A stretch of 64,000 bases of DNA. Origin: Rhodoferax sp. WC2427. Its GTDB lineage: Bacteria > Pseudomonadota > Gammaproteobacteria > Burkholderiales > Burkholderiaceae_C. The notes under the pieces were generated by a model. That model worked only from the letters and a program-made list of their open reading frames with translations. It was not told the origin of the DNA and did not search any database. The stretch's first letter is position 1. Each line of letters begins with the position of its first letter. Shown piece by piece: positions 1 through 10,955 of this stretch. Both the position numbers and the translations under genes were made by a program. Location: assembly GCF_040822085.1 (NCBI RefSeq), contig NZ_CP162006.1, forward strand, positions 1,426,001-1,490,000, written 5' to 3'.

Positions 1-2889
1 TTGGCGGTGCGCACCGTTGATATCACCCCAACTGCGCAAAAGCGTTGCCAGTTGGTATCGAAGGAATGTCGATCTAGGTGAAAATTCAAGTAATTTTTCG
101 TAGGCAACTAATGCCTCGCATCGGCGACCCACTCTGTCCAATTCAAGTAGAACGGTGAAGAATGCTACGCGAACAACATAGTCTATTTCCGCGGTACCAG
201 TCACTCGATGGAGATGGTCTAACGCATGGTCGAGATTTCCGTCGCGCAACGCAAACGACACGATCCAAGCTCTTGCATAGAAATTCTTAGAATCCTGTGC
301 CAGCGTATGAAGCGCATTTTCGCGCAGCTGAGGATGATTCATTGGAACAGGTAATCTTCCACCAGCCATCCCGTGTTTCAAGAAATGCACGAGTGGGTTC
401 ATTTTTGCTGCAGCAACATCAGCATAAGTTGTTAAGTAATGCGTTGTACTAAATAGCGGTGATGGATCTAACCCTAGATCTGCACCATGAATCAAATAAT
501 GATCCAAGGCCGTCATATTTTCTATTTTGTACCCGACTTGTGCCTTGTAGAATTTATCATCGAATAATAGGTTTGGATTTACTGAAATATCAGGAAAATT
601 TTGATACATCCAGGCCCCAAATCCGCGTCCTAAATGCGGTTGAGTGCGGAAGACATATGCCCGATCAAATATGTGGTTCCTATCCTCCCAAAAATCGACT
701 TGTAATTCCACTCCGGACTGTTGGGGAAGAAAAATGTCAGGTAAAATATTCTCTAAATTCGAAACGAGTTTATCGATTTCAATAATAAAATTATTATGAA
801 AATTGTTTAAACCTTCAACATTTATTGTTGTGCCACGCAAGAACGAAATTGATGCGCCGCCTGATTGAATAAAACTTGCGTATCCACGGAAATTGAAAGA
901 TGATAATTCATGAATAAGTCCTATAATTTTGCAATCGGGCGGGCAGAAGAGGCAATTGGTTAACGCGGAACTGCAACTTCCGACGACTATTTCTGCTTTT
1001 GAAAACAGCAGTACTTGCTCGGAAAAAGTAAGTTCTTCGGGATAAATAATCTCAAATCCATATAAAATAAGAAAGTCAGTAATTTCTTTCTCATTCACAA
1101 GCTGCCGAAGATTAAAGTTCTTCCTGGAGATAACTAGTCTAAGTCTTCTTTGTTGTTTGTCTATATCGTCATTTTTATGGTATTTTGATTTTATCGATGA
1201 TATTATTTTTTCTTTTAATTCGTTGAATATGTCAGATGGCCAAACTGTATCGTATACTTTTCTTTCGGCTTTTGTCTCTAAGGGAAAAAATGCGGGGACT
1301 GATGCGATGCCGAGTTCGGAAAAATTCACCAAATGTTTGGGTAATTTAATAATTGGCCGTCCAATAGAATTCAGTATTTCTATACTCTCTAAATGAGAGT
1401 CTGGCATATTATCGTCTATATAAATTGGTATATTCTTTTCGAAAAATAAAGTATCAAATGCTAGCATCCGCGGGAGAAATTCACAAACCCAGTGGCCATA
1501 ATTTTTGGACTGAACACCAAATAGCATTAATCCCTTATCTATTTTATGATCACTGACGCTTGTTGTATCAACAATTGCAATTGAATTCTTAATTCCAAAA
1601 ATTGCGGAATTTCCTGATTCGACATTTACATCACCATAAATAATTTCTTTGGAGTTCGGGTTGGATGCCAGATCACTTATTAGGAAATTATCTTTAACTA
1701 TTAAATTTCCACGAGGGAAAATTGTGCAATTTTCAATTGACGCGGAATATTGCGGAGGCGCAACGAGATCACCACATTCTGAATCCAACTGAACGGCTTC
1801 GCCGAAGAAATGGATAATTGGTTCGGTAATATTTCTTGATGATTTAAGTTCAAAATATGGTTGTGCATGTATTGAACAATAGTCTTTAACGGAGCAAACT
1901 TGGAGCTCTTTTAAGTCTAATTTTTTTAATTCTTTATCAATACTATTATTGAATTCAACAGCTTCTGAATATGCGAATCGGTCTATTAATTTGCGCAAAT
2001 GCGATTGTTGTAGATTTACGATGCGATTTTTTATTATATTAAAATCGCCAATCTGGCAATTGAGCGCCAGTTTGTAACAATTGATAGAGTTTTCTAAGTC
2101 TCCTTCTATTTCGTACTCGGACGCTACCGTCACAAAAGGTATCTCAAGATTTCTGCATCCACTACTGGCGATAAACGATTTTGGCAGTTCTGACAATAAA
2201 ACATCGACCTCCGTAAATTTTTGTTTTCTAAGAAGTAGAAATAACTTTAGTTGTAAATTTTTGGAATTTATTACTATAGAATCTTTGCATTCAAATTTTA
2301 ACGCCAATTCGTAACATATTATTGCGTTAAGAAAATCGCCTTTTAATTCATATTCAATAGCGACGTCTACAAAGGGTGCTTCAAATTCGCCTGATCCGGT
2401 AACCGCTACTAGACGTGGCGGCCTATTTTCATAAAAAGTATTGGCCTCGGCGAATTTTTTTGCTCTCAATAACTTAAATAATTCAATCTGATAATATTTG
2501 GATCGAATAGTTGATTCATCGTTGGATGCAATATAAGCTACATAGTAGGCATTGGACGCCGCTTCTAAATTATTGTCCACCTCTGATCTGTAGGCGCAGA
2601 CGGCCATTAGTTTGGCTAGCGTGTCTTTGTCTTTGGGGCTGGGAGCACAACGGAGAACTTGTCTGCCTTCCTCTACTGCCGAACTGTAATCCTGCTTTTC
2701 CATCAATGCATTGATTTTTTGCCAGCCGCGCATGATATTTGTGTCGATGGCATGCGTTTGATTTATTTTTTTTGGCACCGCTTCTGAATACGCATTTTTT
2801 TTGGTGCGATGAGGCTTTGGAATAATGTTGCCAAATATTTTGTTAAGCCCAATTAGTCTCCGAAATATTTTGAGTGCCAATATTTTCAT
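1..2889 (-). CDS. Partial glycosyltransferase family 61-like protein with TPR-like flanks (3' end outside window)
   Basis: An uninterrupted minus-strand frame of 963 codons runs from ATG at 2889 to the window edge without a stop. Residues about 50-290 hold tandem helical, TPR-like repeats; two clearly related units contain EYELKGDFLNAI and EYEIEGDLENSI. A DUF563/GT61-like domain follows: YGHWVCEFLPRM at 464-475, then a region ending GSCSSALTN at 637-645. That place normally reads GxHGAGLxN, so the conserved His appears to be Cys639 here. Around 776-844 are two copies of the FDxxxYL...NPLxHFLxHG motif often found in polysaccharide-modifying proteins, then more TPR-like helices. The gene lies 124 bp downstream of an ABC polysaccharide exporter on the same strand. 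Probable role, inferred: glycan assembly for an exported surface polysaccharide. Composition is AT-rich, unlike the rest of the window. The family call rests on motif recognition only; the substrate is unknown. Confidence 0.8.
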   Translation of the reverse strand, partial: MKILALKIFRRLIGLNKIFGNIIPKPHRTKKNAYSEAVPKKINQTHAIDTNIMRGWQKINALMEKQDYSSAVEEGRQVLRCAPSPKDKDTLAKLMAVCAYRSEVDNNLEAASNAYYVAYIASNDESTIRSKYYQIELFKLLRAKKFAEANTFYENRPPRLVAVTGSGEFEAPFVDVAIEYELKGDFLNAIICYELALKFECKDSIVINSKNLQLKLFLLLRKQKFTEVDVLLSELPKSFIASSGCRNLEIPFVTVASEYEIEGDLENSINCYKLALNCQIGDFNIIKNRIVNLQQSHLRKLIDRFAYSEAVEFNNSIDKELKKLDLKELQVCSVKDYCSIHAQPYFELKSSRNITEPIIHFFGEAVQLDSECGDLVAPPQYSASIENCTIFPRGNLIVKDNFLISDLASNPNSKEIIYGDVNVESGNSAIFGIKNSIAIVDTTSVSDHKIDKGLMLFGVQSKNYGHWVCEFLPRMLAFDTLFFEKNIPIYIDDNMPDSHLESIEILNSIGRPIIKLPKHLVNFSELGIASVPAFFPLETKAERKVYDTVWPSDIFNELKEKIISSIKSKYHKNDDIDKQQRRLRLVISRKNFNLRQLVNEKEITDFLILYGFEIIYPEELTFSEQVLLFSKAEIVVGSCSSALTNCLFCPPDCKIIGLIHELSSFNFRGYASFIQSGGASISFLRGTTINVEGLNNFHNNFIIEIDKLVSNLENILPDIFLPQQSGVELQVDFWEDRNHIFDRAYVFRTQPHLGRGFGAWMYQNFPDISVNPNLLFDDKFYKAQVGYKIENMTALDHYLIHGADLGLDPSPLFSTTHYLTTYADVAAAKMNPLVHFLKHGMAGGRLPVPMNHPQLRENALHTLAQDSKNFYARAWIVSFALRDGNLDHALDHLHRVTGTAEIDYVVRVAFFTVLLELDRVGRRCEALVAYEKLLEFSPRSTFLRYQLATLLRSWGDINGAHRQ

Positions 2890-3013
2890 TTTTTGTTCTC
2901 GATGTGGAAAATGTAAACTAGAGAAATTTGGAAAAATGAAAGATGGCTACGTCATGATCTGGAACTAAGTCGGAGAGATTGCGGTGAAACAATATAATAT
3001 TCAGGTTAAAGGA

Positions 3014-3721
3014 TTAAGTCTTTTGTATCGTTAGAGTGCCGTGGCTTAGATGTGCAATCATATTGCATTCTTTAGCAATTAGCTCAGCTGAATGGGAAGC
3101 CAATACAAGTATTCCGGAGCCGGCAACCACTTCACGCATTCTGATCTCAGCTTTTGCAGTGAATTCAGCATCACCTACTGACAACCATTCATCCATCAAT
3201 AAGATATCTGCTTTCACGCTGGTCGATATTGCGAATGCAAGTCTCATTGCCATACCTGTTGAATATGTTCGAACTGGCATGTTAAGGTAGTTGCCAAGAC
3301 CACTGAATTCGCCGATTTCTTGAGTAAGATTCTCAATTCTTTTTTTACTCAATCCCATTACTAGGCCGCGCAGTGTAATATTTTCAAACCCTGTGGCGTC
3401 TGATTCGATACCAAGCGTTGGATCAATTAGGCTTGCCACCGTTCCTTGCCTTATTAATGTTCCAGACGAGGGCTCATAAATTCCTGCTAGCGTGCGTAGC
3501 AAAGTCGATTTCCCTGCCCCATTGTGACCAGTTAGCCCAAGGCGATCACCGCTCTTTAGTTCTAAATTGATTTTACTCAATGCCTGAACAACGGTAACTC
3601 CAGTCTCTTGCCCAAATCGCCCCCCAGTTACTGAGGCCGCCAAGGTTTTTTTAAATGAACTGGCGCCAGCTCCATATATGGGAAAACTAACATCTACATT
3701 ATTAAGTGAAATTCTAATCAT
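3014..3721 (-). CDS. ABC transporter ATP-binding protein, polysaccharide export (Wzt/KpsT/TagH type)
   Basis: A 235-residue ATPase powering export of an undecaprenyl-linked or similar surface polysaccharide across the inner membrane. The Walker A loop is GHNGAGKST at residues 65-73, a signature-like YSTGM lies in the middle, and Walker B is LLMDEW followed by the SVGDAEF segment typical of O-antigen and teichoic-acid exporters. There is no C-terminal carbohydrate-binding extension as in long Wzt proteins, so it is of the short KpsT-like type. The permease gene ends 7 bp upstream, so the two are almost certainly co-transcribed, with the glycosyltransferase-like gene following. Composition is AT-rich like its neighbours. 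Confidence 0.92.
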   Translation of the reverse strand: MIRISLNNVDVSFPIYGAGASSFKKTLAASVTGGRFGQETGVTVVQALSKINLELKSGDRLGLTGHNGAGKSTLLRTLAGIYEPSSGTLIRQGTVASLIDPTLGIESDATGFENITLRGLVMGLSKKRIENLTQEIGEFSGLGNYLNMPVRTYSTGMAMRLAFAISTSVKADILLMDEWLSVGDAEFTAKAEIRMREVVAGSGILVLASHSAELIAKECNMIAHLSHGTLTIQKT

Positions 3722-3728
3722 ATGTTAT

Positions 3729-4523
3729 TTATAACCAATATACTACGCGGCGATGATATTTGTTGAAAAGGAATATGGCTAGTGAAACATTGAGTGCGGT
3801 CCAAGTTAAAATGCCAATCCAGGTATTTAGATGTGGAACTCCATCCATCAATGGTAATCGCATAAGCTCCAACATTTGGGCGAATGGATTCCACAAGATG
3901 TATTTTGCTCTCTCTGGAAGGCTTTCAGGAAGCCAGAAAATTGGCGTTAGAAACATAAGCATTTGCATCATATTTATAACGATTTGAGCCATATCGCGAA
4001 AACGAGTGCATATAAGCCCTAGAGCTATACCAAGTGCATGTGCGTTGATTAGCGCAATAATAAGGGCCGGAATAGTAAGGGTCATCTGCCATGACAGTGG
4101 TATTCCCGCCCATATGGCAACTGGAATGTAGAGGACTATCTGATGACCAAGTTGAATCATATTCCTGGCCATACTTCTCCAAACAAAGAGGCTTATGGGG
4201 AAATAACCTTGCTTCAAATAGTTGCTAGATATAATGAATACATTGCATGAGTCGATTACTATAGATGAATAAAATCCCCAAAATATTATCCCTAGCGCTA
4301 AATGTGGGAAGAATTTGGAGAGTTCGGTACCAAATAGGGAACTGTATAGAGGCCCCATTCCGCCGATCATTGCTCCCATGCTGATCGTCAACCAGAGTGG
4401 CCCCAACATCGAGCGGCGATAACGAAGAACAATGTCGAACCAAGCGAGTGTCCACCAGATGTCTGTCCGGCGTGTGCCATCCCACCAGTCTGCCCACGCT
4501 GAGCGATGAAGGCTAGAGGTCAT
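3729..4523 (-). CDS. ABC-2 type permease for polysaccharide export
   Basis: A 264-residue integral membrane protein with about six hydrophobic segments, of the Wzm/KpsM/TagG family. It begins with an amphipathic interfacial stretch (WADWWDGTRRTDIWWTLAWFDI) and has the typical RYRRSMLGPLWLTI entry to the first membrane span. It should form the transmembrane half of the exporter with the ATPase encoded 7 bp downstream. This is the first gene of the minus-strand set; no JUMPstart/ops-like element was found in the 1.1 kb upstream. No sugar specificity can be read from the sequence. Confidence 0.92.
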   Translation of the reverse strand: MTSSLHRSAWADWWDGTRRTDIWWTLAWFDIVLRYRRSMLGPLWLTISMGAMIGGMGPLYSSLFGTELSKFFPHLALGIIFWGFYSSIVIDSCNVFIISSNYLKQGYFPISLFVWRSMARNMIQLGHQIVLYIPVAIWAGIPLSWQMTLTIPALIIALINAHALGIALGLICTRFRDMAQIVINMMQMLMFLTPIFWLPESLPERAKYILWNPFAQMLELMRLPLMDGVPHLNTWIGILTWTALNVSLAIFLFNKYHRRVVYWL

Positions 4524-5696
4524 AGGACGATTCCAGACTTATTTTCGGAGGAATTTATTGGTCGGGAATTTTCGAAGTTGATGGGATTTGATTGCATGAA
4601 GATGTTGGGCGTAGTTCGCTCGTGGGGTAGATGTACTCGACCGCGACAGCACGGTGGAGCAGGGAGTTTACCCCCCATGCTAGGACAGTGGTTTGCCTGG
4701 CGCGGCAAGGTTTCCGTGCGTCATGTGTGTGGAAGCCTGGTGTCCTCACAACACGGGTACAAGCGCTGGCCCCAAGTAGCACAAATGCCTTAAGTCACGA
4801 TGACCATTCGGCCTTGCATAGTCTTTGGATTCCATCGCTGGCCTATTCCGTGAGGTAGGGCGGCGGCTTAGGCAGGTCTACTTCACCGTCTGGCTGACTC
4901 GAGCAACAATGTAAGTGGTCATTACGAGGAGGATTTGGATGTCTGTCGCGTAGCAATACGTCAGCAGTCCGCCTGCCTGCTGGTACGCAGAAGCATAGCT
5001 CACTTGATAGTGTTGTTCTTGCCGATTCAGCCTTGCACCTTGCTCCATCATCCGACGATGTTTCATGCTCCACCATTTTGAGCCGTGCTCGCGAAGAAGG
5101 AATGCAACCGAAGCGGATTTTGAGAAAATCAGGTTGGCGCGGCTCACAAAAGACTGAACATCGAGGCATAACCTATATTACTTACTGTGGATGTGTCGAT
5201 AGTGAATAGCAGACTATCAGGAAGCTATATGAGCTGTGACTGGGACAATAGGGCATCAAACATTACATCTCAATGGTTACACATTGTGTACGACAGGTAG
5301 TTCAAGTAGCAATGACGGAGATGATCGATCGGGAAAGGTGCGCTATATGAGATACAACACTGCGAGGTGGGCCCGGGTCGGGTCAAAGCGTACGGACCGC
5401 CAATCGCTAAGGGGGAAAACTTGTTGGGCAGCGCGTCCTGGGGGCGCTGGGTCAGCAGGTGATGGTGCAAATCGCTAAAGGCAGCGAACTGCACGAGCTG
5501 ATTAAGTGCTCAGTAACTGGAGTGGCCTTGCTCGACTGAAAAACGAAATGGCGGCTAGGGGGGAGCTACCAACGTGGTCAAAGCACCAGATTGCGGCTCA
5601 TTCACTTTGCGGTTTTGACATTGCCGTTTCAAAGCCGTTGAATAGCCCTTTACGGCTTTCTAAACACAATTGAAATTGCGCAGGTTTTATATCTAC
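4524..5696. other. Gene-poor stretch between polysaccharide genes and tRNA-Ser
   Basis: No convincing gene. The open frames here are short (at most 108 codons), overlap each other on both strands and match no family I recognise. Composition is intermediate between the AT-rich island at the left and the GC-rich chromosome at the right. The promoter of the minus-strand exporter operon must lie in its left part. Because it adjoins the 3' end of a tRNA gene it may be decayed island DNA, but I see no integrase or transposase remnant that I could defend. Confidence 0.5.
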
Positions 5697-5784
5697 TGGC
5701 GGAAGCGGTGAGATTCGAACTCACGGATAGTTTCCCATCGCCGGTTTTCAAGACCGGTGCAATCGACCACTCTGCCACGCTTCC
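5697..5784 (-). tRNA. tRNA-Ser (anticodon UGA)
   Basis: The minus strand folds as a class II tRNA. The acceptor arm GGAAGCG pairs with CGCTTCC, followed by discriminator G and an encoded CCA. The anticodon stem CCGGT/ACCGG encloses loop CTTGAAA, giving anticodon UGA. A long variable arm and a T arm with TTCGAAT are present. Length is 88 nt including CCA. Its 3' end faces the AT-rich region at 1-5696, the orientation expected if that region entered by tRNA-targeted integration. Confidence 0.97.
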
Positions 5785-5838
5785 TAACCTTCCATTCTAA
5801 CCCCGGTATTTACACCTAGGTTACAAAACGTACACCAT

Positions 5839-6204
5839 TTAGAGGACGTCCAAAACGCAAGAATCGCCTAGCGCATCGCGCCAGACGCGCACGCGGTTCA
5901 CGGGGGGGTGGACGTCGGCTAGCTGGGTTGCGATGAAGGTACACAGGTTCTCGAGGGTGGGGGTACCCAGGTCGGGCACCTCGTCCAGCAGATGGTGGTC
6001 GAGTTGTTCACGTACGGCTTCGAGACGCAGGCGTAAAAAGCCCAGGTCCAACACCATTCCGTTGGCGGGGTCGCGGGGGCCGCTGACGCTGACTTCGGCG
6101 TGGTAGGTGTGGCCGTGGATGCGGCGGCTGCCTGCGGCTTCGATCTCGCGTTGCAGGGTGTGGGCCGCATCAAAGTAAAAACGTTGGCTGATGGTGAACT
6201 GCAT
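5839..6204 (-). CDS. queD: 6-carboxy-5,6,7,8-tetrahydropterin synthase (QueD)
   Basis: A 121-residue cytosolic enzyme of the 7-deazaguanine (queuosine) pathway that converts dihydroneopterin triphosphate to 6-carboxytetrahydropterin. The zinc-ligand histidines of the PTPS/QueD fold are visible: one in the N-terminal FDAAHTL and a pair in RIHGHTYHAEV. Length is normal for the family. The gene lies 3 bp downstream of queE on the same strand, so the two form a pair supplying the precursor for tRNA queuosine. The ATG at 6204 directly precedes a conserved N-terminus. Confidence 0.95.
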   Translation of the reverse strand: MQFTISQRFYFDAAHTLQREIEAAGSRRIHGHTYHAEVSVSGPRDPANGMVLDLGFLRLRLEAVREQLDHHLLDEVPDLGTPTLENLCTFIATQLADVHPPVNRVRVWRDALGDSCVLDVL

Positions 6205-6207
6205 GGC

Positions 6208-6846
6208 TTAGCGTATCTGGGTGATCTTGTGGGTTTGCAGGCTTAAGCGCCAGGCGGGGTGCTGCATGCATGTATCTATGCACAGGGCGATGTTGGCCGC
6301 TTGCTCGGGGCCGTCCATGGGCTGCAAAAAGCGGTGGGTGAACTGCCCGGTGCTGGCGAGCGTGGGCAAGTCCAGGCCGGGTTGGGGCCAGACGACCTTG
6401 AGTTCCTGCCCTTGCTGCTGAATCCACGGCGCACCGGCCTTGGGGCTGATACACAGCCAGTCGATGCCCTCGGGCGCGCGCACCGTGCCATTGCTTTCCA
6501 CGGCGATGCGGAAACCGCGCGCGTGCAGGGCGTCGACCAGGGCGGCGTCCACCTGCAGCAGGGGTTCGCCACCCGTGAGCACGGTGAGACGGTTCTGGGT
6601 GTTGCCTGCGGGCCATTGGGCGGCGATTTGGTCGGCCAGTGCATCGGCATCGGCAAATTTGCCGCCCAGGGTGCCGTCGGTGCCCACAAAGTCGGTATCG
6701 CAAAAACGGCAGACGGCGGTGGCGCGGTCGCTTTCGCGGCCAGTCCAGAGGTTGCAGCCGGCGAAGCGGCAGAATACGGCCGGGCTGCCGGCCTGGCCGC
6801 CTTCGCCTTGCAGGGTGTAAAAAATTTCTTTGACGCTATAGGTCAT
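6208..6846 (-). CDS. queE: 7-carboxy-7-deazaguanine synthase (QueE), radical SAM
   Basis: A 212-residue radical SAM enzyme that converts 6-carboxytetrahydropterin to 7-carboxy-7-deazaguanine for queuosine synthesis. After the YTLQGEG N-terminus the iron-sulfur cysteines sit in a CX14CX2C arrangement (AGC...VCRFC), the extended spacing seen in a subgroup of proteobacterial QueE rather than CX3CX2C. The LTGGEPLLQ and VESNGT motifs follow. It is first in the queE-queD pair. The 48 bp upstream separate it from ureG; no regulatory element was recognised. Confidence 0.95.
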   Translation of the reverse strand: MTYSVKEIFYTLQGEGGQAGSPAVFCRFAGCNLWTGRESDRATAVCRFCDTDFVGTDGTLGGKFADADALADQIAAQWPAGNTQNRLTVLTGGEPLLQVDAALVDALHARGFRIAVESNGTVRAPEGIDWLCISPKAGAPWIQQQGQELKVVWPQPGLDLPTLASTGQFTHRFLQPMDGPEQAANIALCIDTCMQHPAWRLSLQTHKITQIR

Positions 6847-6893
6847 GGGAGAACGCCGTTGTAAGCGGCGTGGAGCTGGCTAAGCCCTTGATT

Positions 6894-7550
6894 TTACTGG
6901 GCGTGCTGGGGAGTCAACATTCCCTTGGTTTCGATGAAGGCCACCACTTCGGCCAAGCCACTGAGCGTCTTGAGGTTGGTCATGACAAACGGTTTGACTC
7001 CGCGCATGCGGCGCGTGTCGGATTCCATCACGTCCAGATTGGCGCCCACGTGCGGAGCCAGGTCGGTCTTGTTGATGACGAACAGGTCGCTCTTGGTGAT
7101 GCCGGGGCCGCCTTTGCGGGGGATCTTTTCGCCCGCGGCCACGTCGATTACGTAGATGGTGAGGTCGCTCAGCTCGGGGCTGAAGGTAGCGGCCAGGTTG
7201 TCGCCGCCGCTCTCAATAAACACGATGTCGGCATTGGGGTGCTCGACCAGCATGCGGTCAATGGCCTCCAGGTTGATGGAGCAGTCTTCGCGGATGGCGG
7301 TGTGCGGGCAGCCGCCCGTTTCCACGCCCATGATGCGCTCGGCGGGCAGGGCGCCGCTGACGGTCAGGATGCGCTGGTCTTCCTTGGTGTAGATGTCGTT
7401 GGTGATGGCCACCAGGTCGTATTTTTCGCGCATGGCTTTGCACAGCATTTCCAGCAGCGTGGTTTTGCCGGAACCCACCGGGCCGCCGATGCCGACGCGC
7501 AGGGGAGGGAGCTTCTTGGTACGGTGGGCGATGTGGTGCAGAGTGGACAT
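6894..7550 (-). CDS. ureG: Urease accessory GTPase UreG
   Basis: A 218-residue SIMIBI-class GTPase that couples GTP hydrolysis to nickel delivery into the urease active site as part of the UreDFG(E) activation complex. The P-loop GPVGSGKTT lies near the N-terminus, with the metal-binding Cys-Pro-His motif ([11 protein letters not shown]) and the [11 protein letters not shown] guanine-specificity region downstream. It is the last gene of the minus-strand urease cluster. A palindromic repeat copy occupies the 48-bp gap after ureF, so ureG could be partly uncoupled from the genes upstream. Confidence 0.97.
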   Translation of the reverse strand: MSTLHHIAHRTKKLPPLRVGIGGPVGSGKTTLLEMLCKAMREKYDLVAITNDIYTKEDQRILTVSGALPAERIMGVETGGCPHTAIREDCSINLEAIDRMLVEHPNADIVFIESGGDNLAATFSPELSDLTIYVIDVAAGEKIPRKGGPGITKSDLFVINKTDLAPHVGANLDVMESDTRRMRGVKPFVMTNLKTLSGLAEVVAFIETKGMLTPQHAQ

Positions 7551-7558
7551 GGTAATTT

Positions 7559-7614
7559 GCTATTAAATAAAGAGCTTCTTGTGCTGATGGAATAAGCGCT
7601 AGGACCTGAAAAGC
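7559..7614 (-). repeat. Dispersed palindromic repeat, copy between ureF and ureG
   Basis: Reads as the reverse complement of the family consensus (core CGCTTATTCCATCAGC, then AGCAGCT, an A/T run, then TAGC). It fills the ureF-ureG gap and its edge overlaps the last codons of ureF. As transcribed RNA it could fold into a hairpin. Confidence 0.75.
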
Positions 7615-8360
7615 CTTGAATACTGCACCTCGTGCTGGCTGCTCAGAATGGCCAGCATGGGCGAAAACGCCTGGCGCTGGCTGTCAGGCAACTGGGTGGC
7701 ATGGTCCACGGCGGCGGGAATGTCGGCGGCCAGGCGCGCCAGGATGCGCTGCCCGGCGCTTTGGCCCAGCGGCACCGATTTGATGGCCGACTGGGTCATG
7801 TTTTCGGCCCAGCCAAAGGCGTAGGCCAGCAGGCAGTCGCGCAATGGGGCCTGCGTGGCGGAGGCGGCCAGGGCGTAGGCGATGGGGTAGGTGGGCTGCA
7901 GCTGGGCGCAGGCCGCGATCTGTTGGGTTGAAGCGGTGTGGTGGTTGCGCAGCCATTCCAATAGCGATCGGCCCATCTGCTCAGCCTGGGCGCGCAGTTC
8001 GCTGGTTTCGCGGGTCTGCAGCACCCAGGCGTTGAGCTCGGCCACGTGGGCCAGGTCGCCACGCCGCCAGGCGGGGATGGCTTTGGCGATGGCGGCCAGG
8101 TCGCCCCGGGTCAGCGCTAGGTGCAGTTGGTCGATCAGCCAGTCGGATGCTGCTTTTTCTGTAGCTACTCCCGCCCTATCCACGGCAGCTTCCAGCCCTT
8201 CGGAGTAAGAAAAACCGCCTACCGGCAAGGCCGGCGATGCCAGCCAGATCAGTTGCAGCAAACCGGGCGTGGCCGATTCTGGTGGACTGGCGGCGTGGCT
8301 TACTCGGGCAGGGCTGCGGCGGACCGGCGGCACCAGCGGGCGGAGTCGGCGCACGGTCAT
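7599..8360 (-). CDS. ureF: Urease accessory protein UreF
   Basis: A 253-residue helical accessory protein that gates GTP hydrolysis by UreG during nickel insertion. Family motifs are visible: [21 protein letters not shown] near the N-terminus and [17 protein letters not shown] near the C-terminus. The frame stays open upstream, but the ATG at 8360, 4 bp after the ureE stop, fits operon spacing; longer starts would overlap ureE. About 45 residues precede the conserved core, a longer N-terminus than usual. A weak copy of the dispersed repeat may overlap the [12 protein letters not shown] segment. Confidence 0.94.
   Translation of the reverse strand: MTVRRLRPLVPPVRRSPARVSHAASPPESATPGLLQLIWLASPALPVGGFSYSEGLEAAVDRAGVATEKAASDWLIDQLHLALTRGDLAAIAKAIPAWRRGDLAHVAELNAWVLQTRETSELRAQAEQMGRSLLEWLRNHHTASTQQIAACAQLQPTYPIAYALAASATQAPLRDCLLAYAFGWAENMTQSAIKSVPLGQSAGQRILARLAADIPAAVDHATQLPDSQRQAFSPMLAILSSQHEVQYSRLFRS
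8148..8192 (-). repeat. Possible diverged dispersed-repeat copy inside ureF
   Basis: The minus strand reads GCGGGAGTAGCTAC followed by an A-rich run and AGCAGC, resembling the AGCAGCTAC...TAGCA half of the family. The UreF protein here has the same length as family members in this segment, so this may be coincidence. Confidence 0.35.
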
Positions 8361-8364
8361 GGGA

Positions 8365-8937
8365 TCAGTGGGAATGACCGTGCCCGTGGTCGTGTCCACA
8401 GCCAGGGCCATGGACGTGCGGGGCGGCTTTGACCGGAATGGAGACTGGCTTGGGTGCCGGATGGTCGTGGCCATGGCTGTGGCCACCCGCCGCATAGGCC
8501 CCGCCTTCGGGCTCAAACGCCACGGTGGCTTCCGCCACCGTCAAATGCATGGCGCGCAGCATGTCGGCCAGCACGTGGTCGGGCTCGATCTTCAGGTGGT
8601 CGGGCTGCAGCTCGATCGGCACATGGCGGTTGCCCAGGTGGTAGGCGGCGCGGGTCAGGTCGAACGGCGTGCCGTGCCCATGGACGGTGATGACCAGCAC
8701 CGGCTGGGGGGCTGCCACCACCGTGACCAGGGAGCCGTCTTCCACCACCAGCACATCGCCGCCACGCACCAGGGTGCCGCGCGGCAGGAAAACGCCGAGC
8801 TGGCGGCCCAGGGAGTCGGTGGCATCGAAACGGCTTTTTTGCCGCACGTCCCAGTCCAGTTCGACGGTACTGCCACGTTTGAGCAGGGCAGGGGCCAGGC
8901 CTTTGCCTTGGGGGATGAGTTTGGAGGTTTGGAGCAT
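8365..8937 (-). CDS. ureE: Urease accessory metallochaperone UreE
   Basis: A 190-residue nickel-binding protein that delivers nickel to the urease activation complex. The N-terminal domain runs from MLQTSKLIP through [12 protein letters not shown], then the metal-binding domain with HGHGTPFD and YHLGNRHVP. The C-terminus is very His-rich (GHSHGHDH ... [15 protein letters not shown]), a nickel reservoir as in Klebsiella-type UreE. The ATG at 8937 matches the conserved start. The gene is separated from ureC by 300 bp that contain an opposing small gene. Confidence 0.95.
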   Translation of the reverse strand: MLQTSKLIPQGKGLAPALLKRGSTVELDWDVRQKSRFDATDSLGRQLGVFLPRGTLVRGGDVLVVEDGSLVTVVAAPQPVLVITVHGHGTPFDLTRAAYHLGNRHVPIELQPDHLKIEPDHVLADMLRAMHLTVAEATVAFEPEGGAYAAGGHSHGHDHPAPKPVSIPVKAAPHVHGPGCGHDHGHGHSH

Positions 8938-8992
8938 GGCGGGCTGTAGGCTGTAGATAATCGGTTGAGTGCAGTCACTGGAGGATGCGGGT

Positions 8993-9217
8993 ATGCCAAT
9001 TTTGAAATTAATTGAAATCGGTGACTCGGTGGGGGTCATTCTGCCTACCGAGTTGTTGGATCTGCTTAAGTGCGCAGAGGGCGACGCCTTGCTGTGGTCG
9101 GTAACCGCTCAAGGGGTTTTACTCACGCGGGACGATCAGGTACCGAATGCACAGCTTCCGCTAGGGCGTGAGTTTATGGACGATTACCGCGACACTTTTC
9201 GCGGATTGGATTCGTAA
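8993..9217 (+). CDS. AbrB/MazE-type antitoxin-like protein, no toxin partner
   Basis: A 74-residue protein. The first 45 residues (MPILKLIEIGDSVGVILPTELL ... EGDALL) match the swapped-hairpin AbrB/SpoVT/MazE DNA-binding fold; the C-terminal tail (FMDDYRDTFRGLDS) resembles the toxin-binding tail of MazE-like antitoxins. ATG at 8993 gives the conserved N-terminus. It lies on the plus strand between ureE and ureC, which are both on the minus strand, and only 19 bp separate its stop from the ureC stop. No PemK/MazF or PIN/Doc toxin gene follows, so it is either an orphan antitoxin or a stand-alone regulator. Confidence 0.85.
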   Translation: MPILKLIEIGDSVGVILPTELLDLLKCAEGDALLWSVTAQGVLLTRDDQVPNAQLPLGREFMDDYRDTFRGLDS

Positions 9218-9236
9218 CCACTCGCTGATTCGCTAC

Positions 9237-10954
<1,718 letters not shown>

Positions 10955-10955
<1 letters not shown>

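Noticed and set aside
4843..5169. 108-codon minus-strand frame near the tRNA
   Set aside because: Overlaps another frame of similar length, matches nothing recognised, and has no credible start signal.
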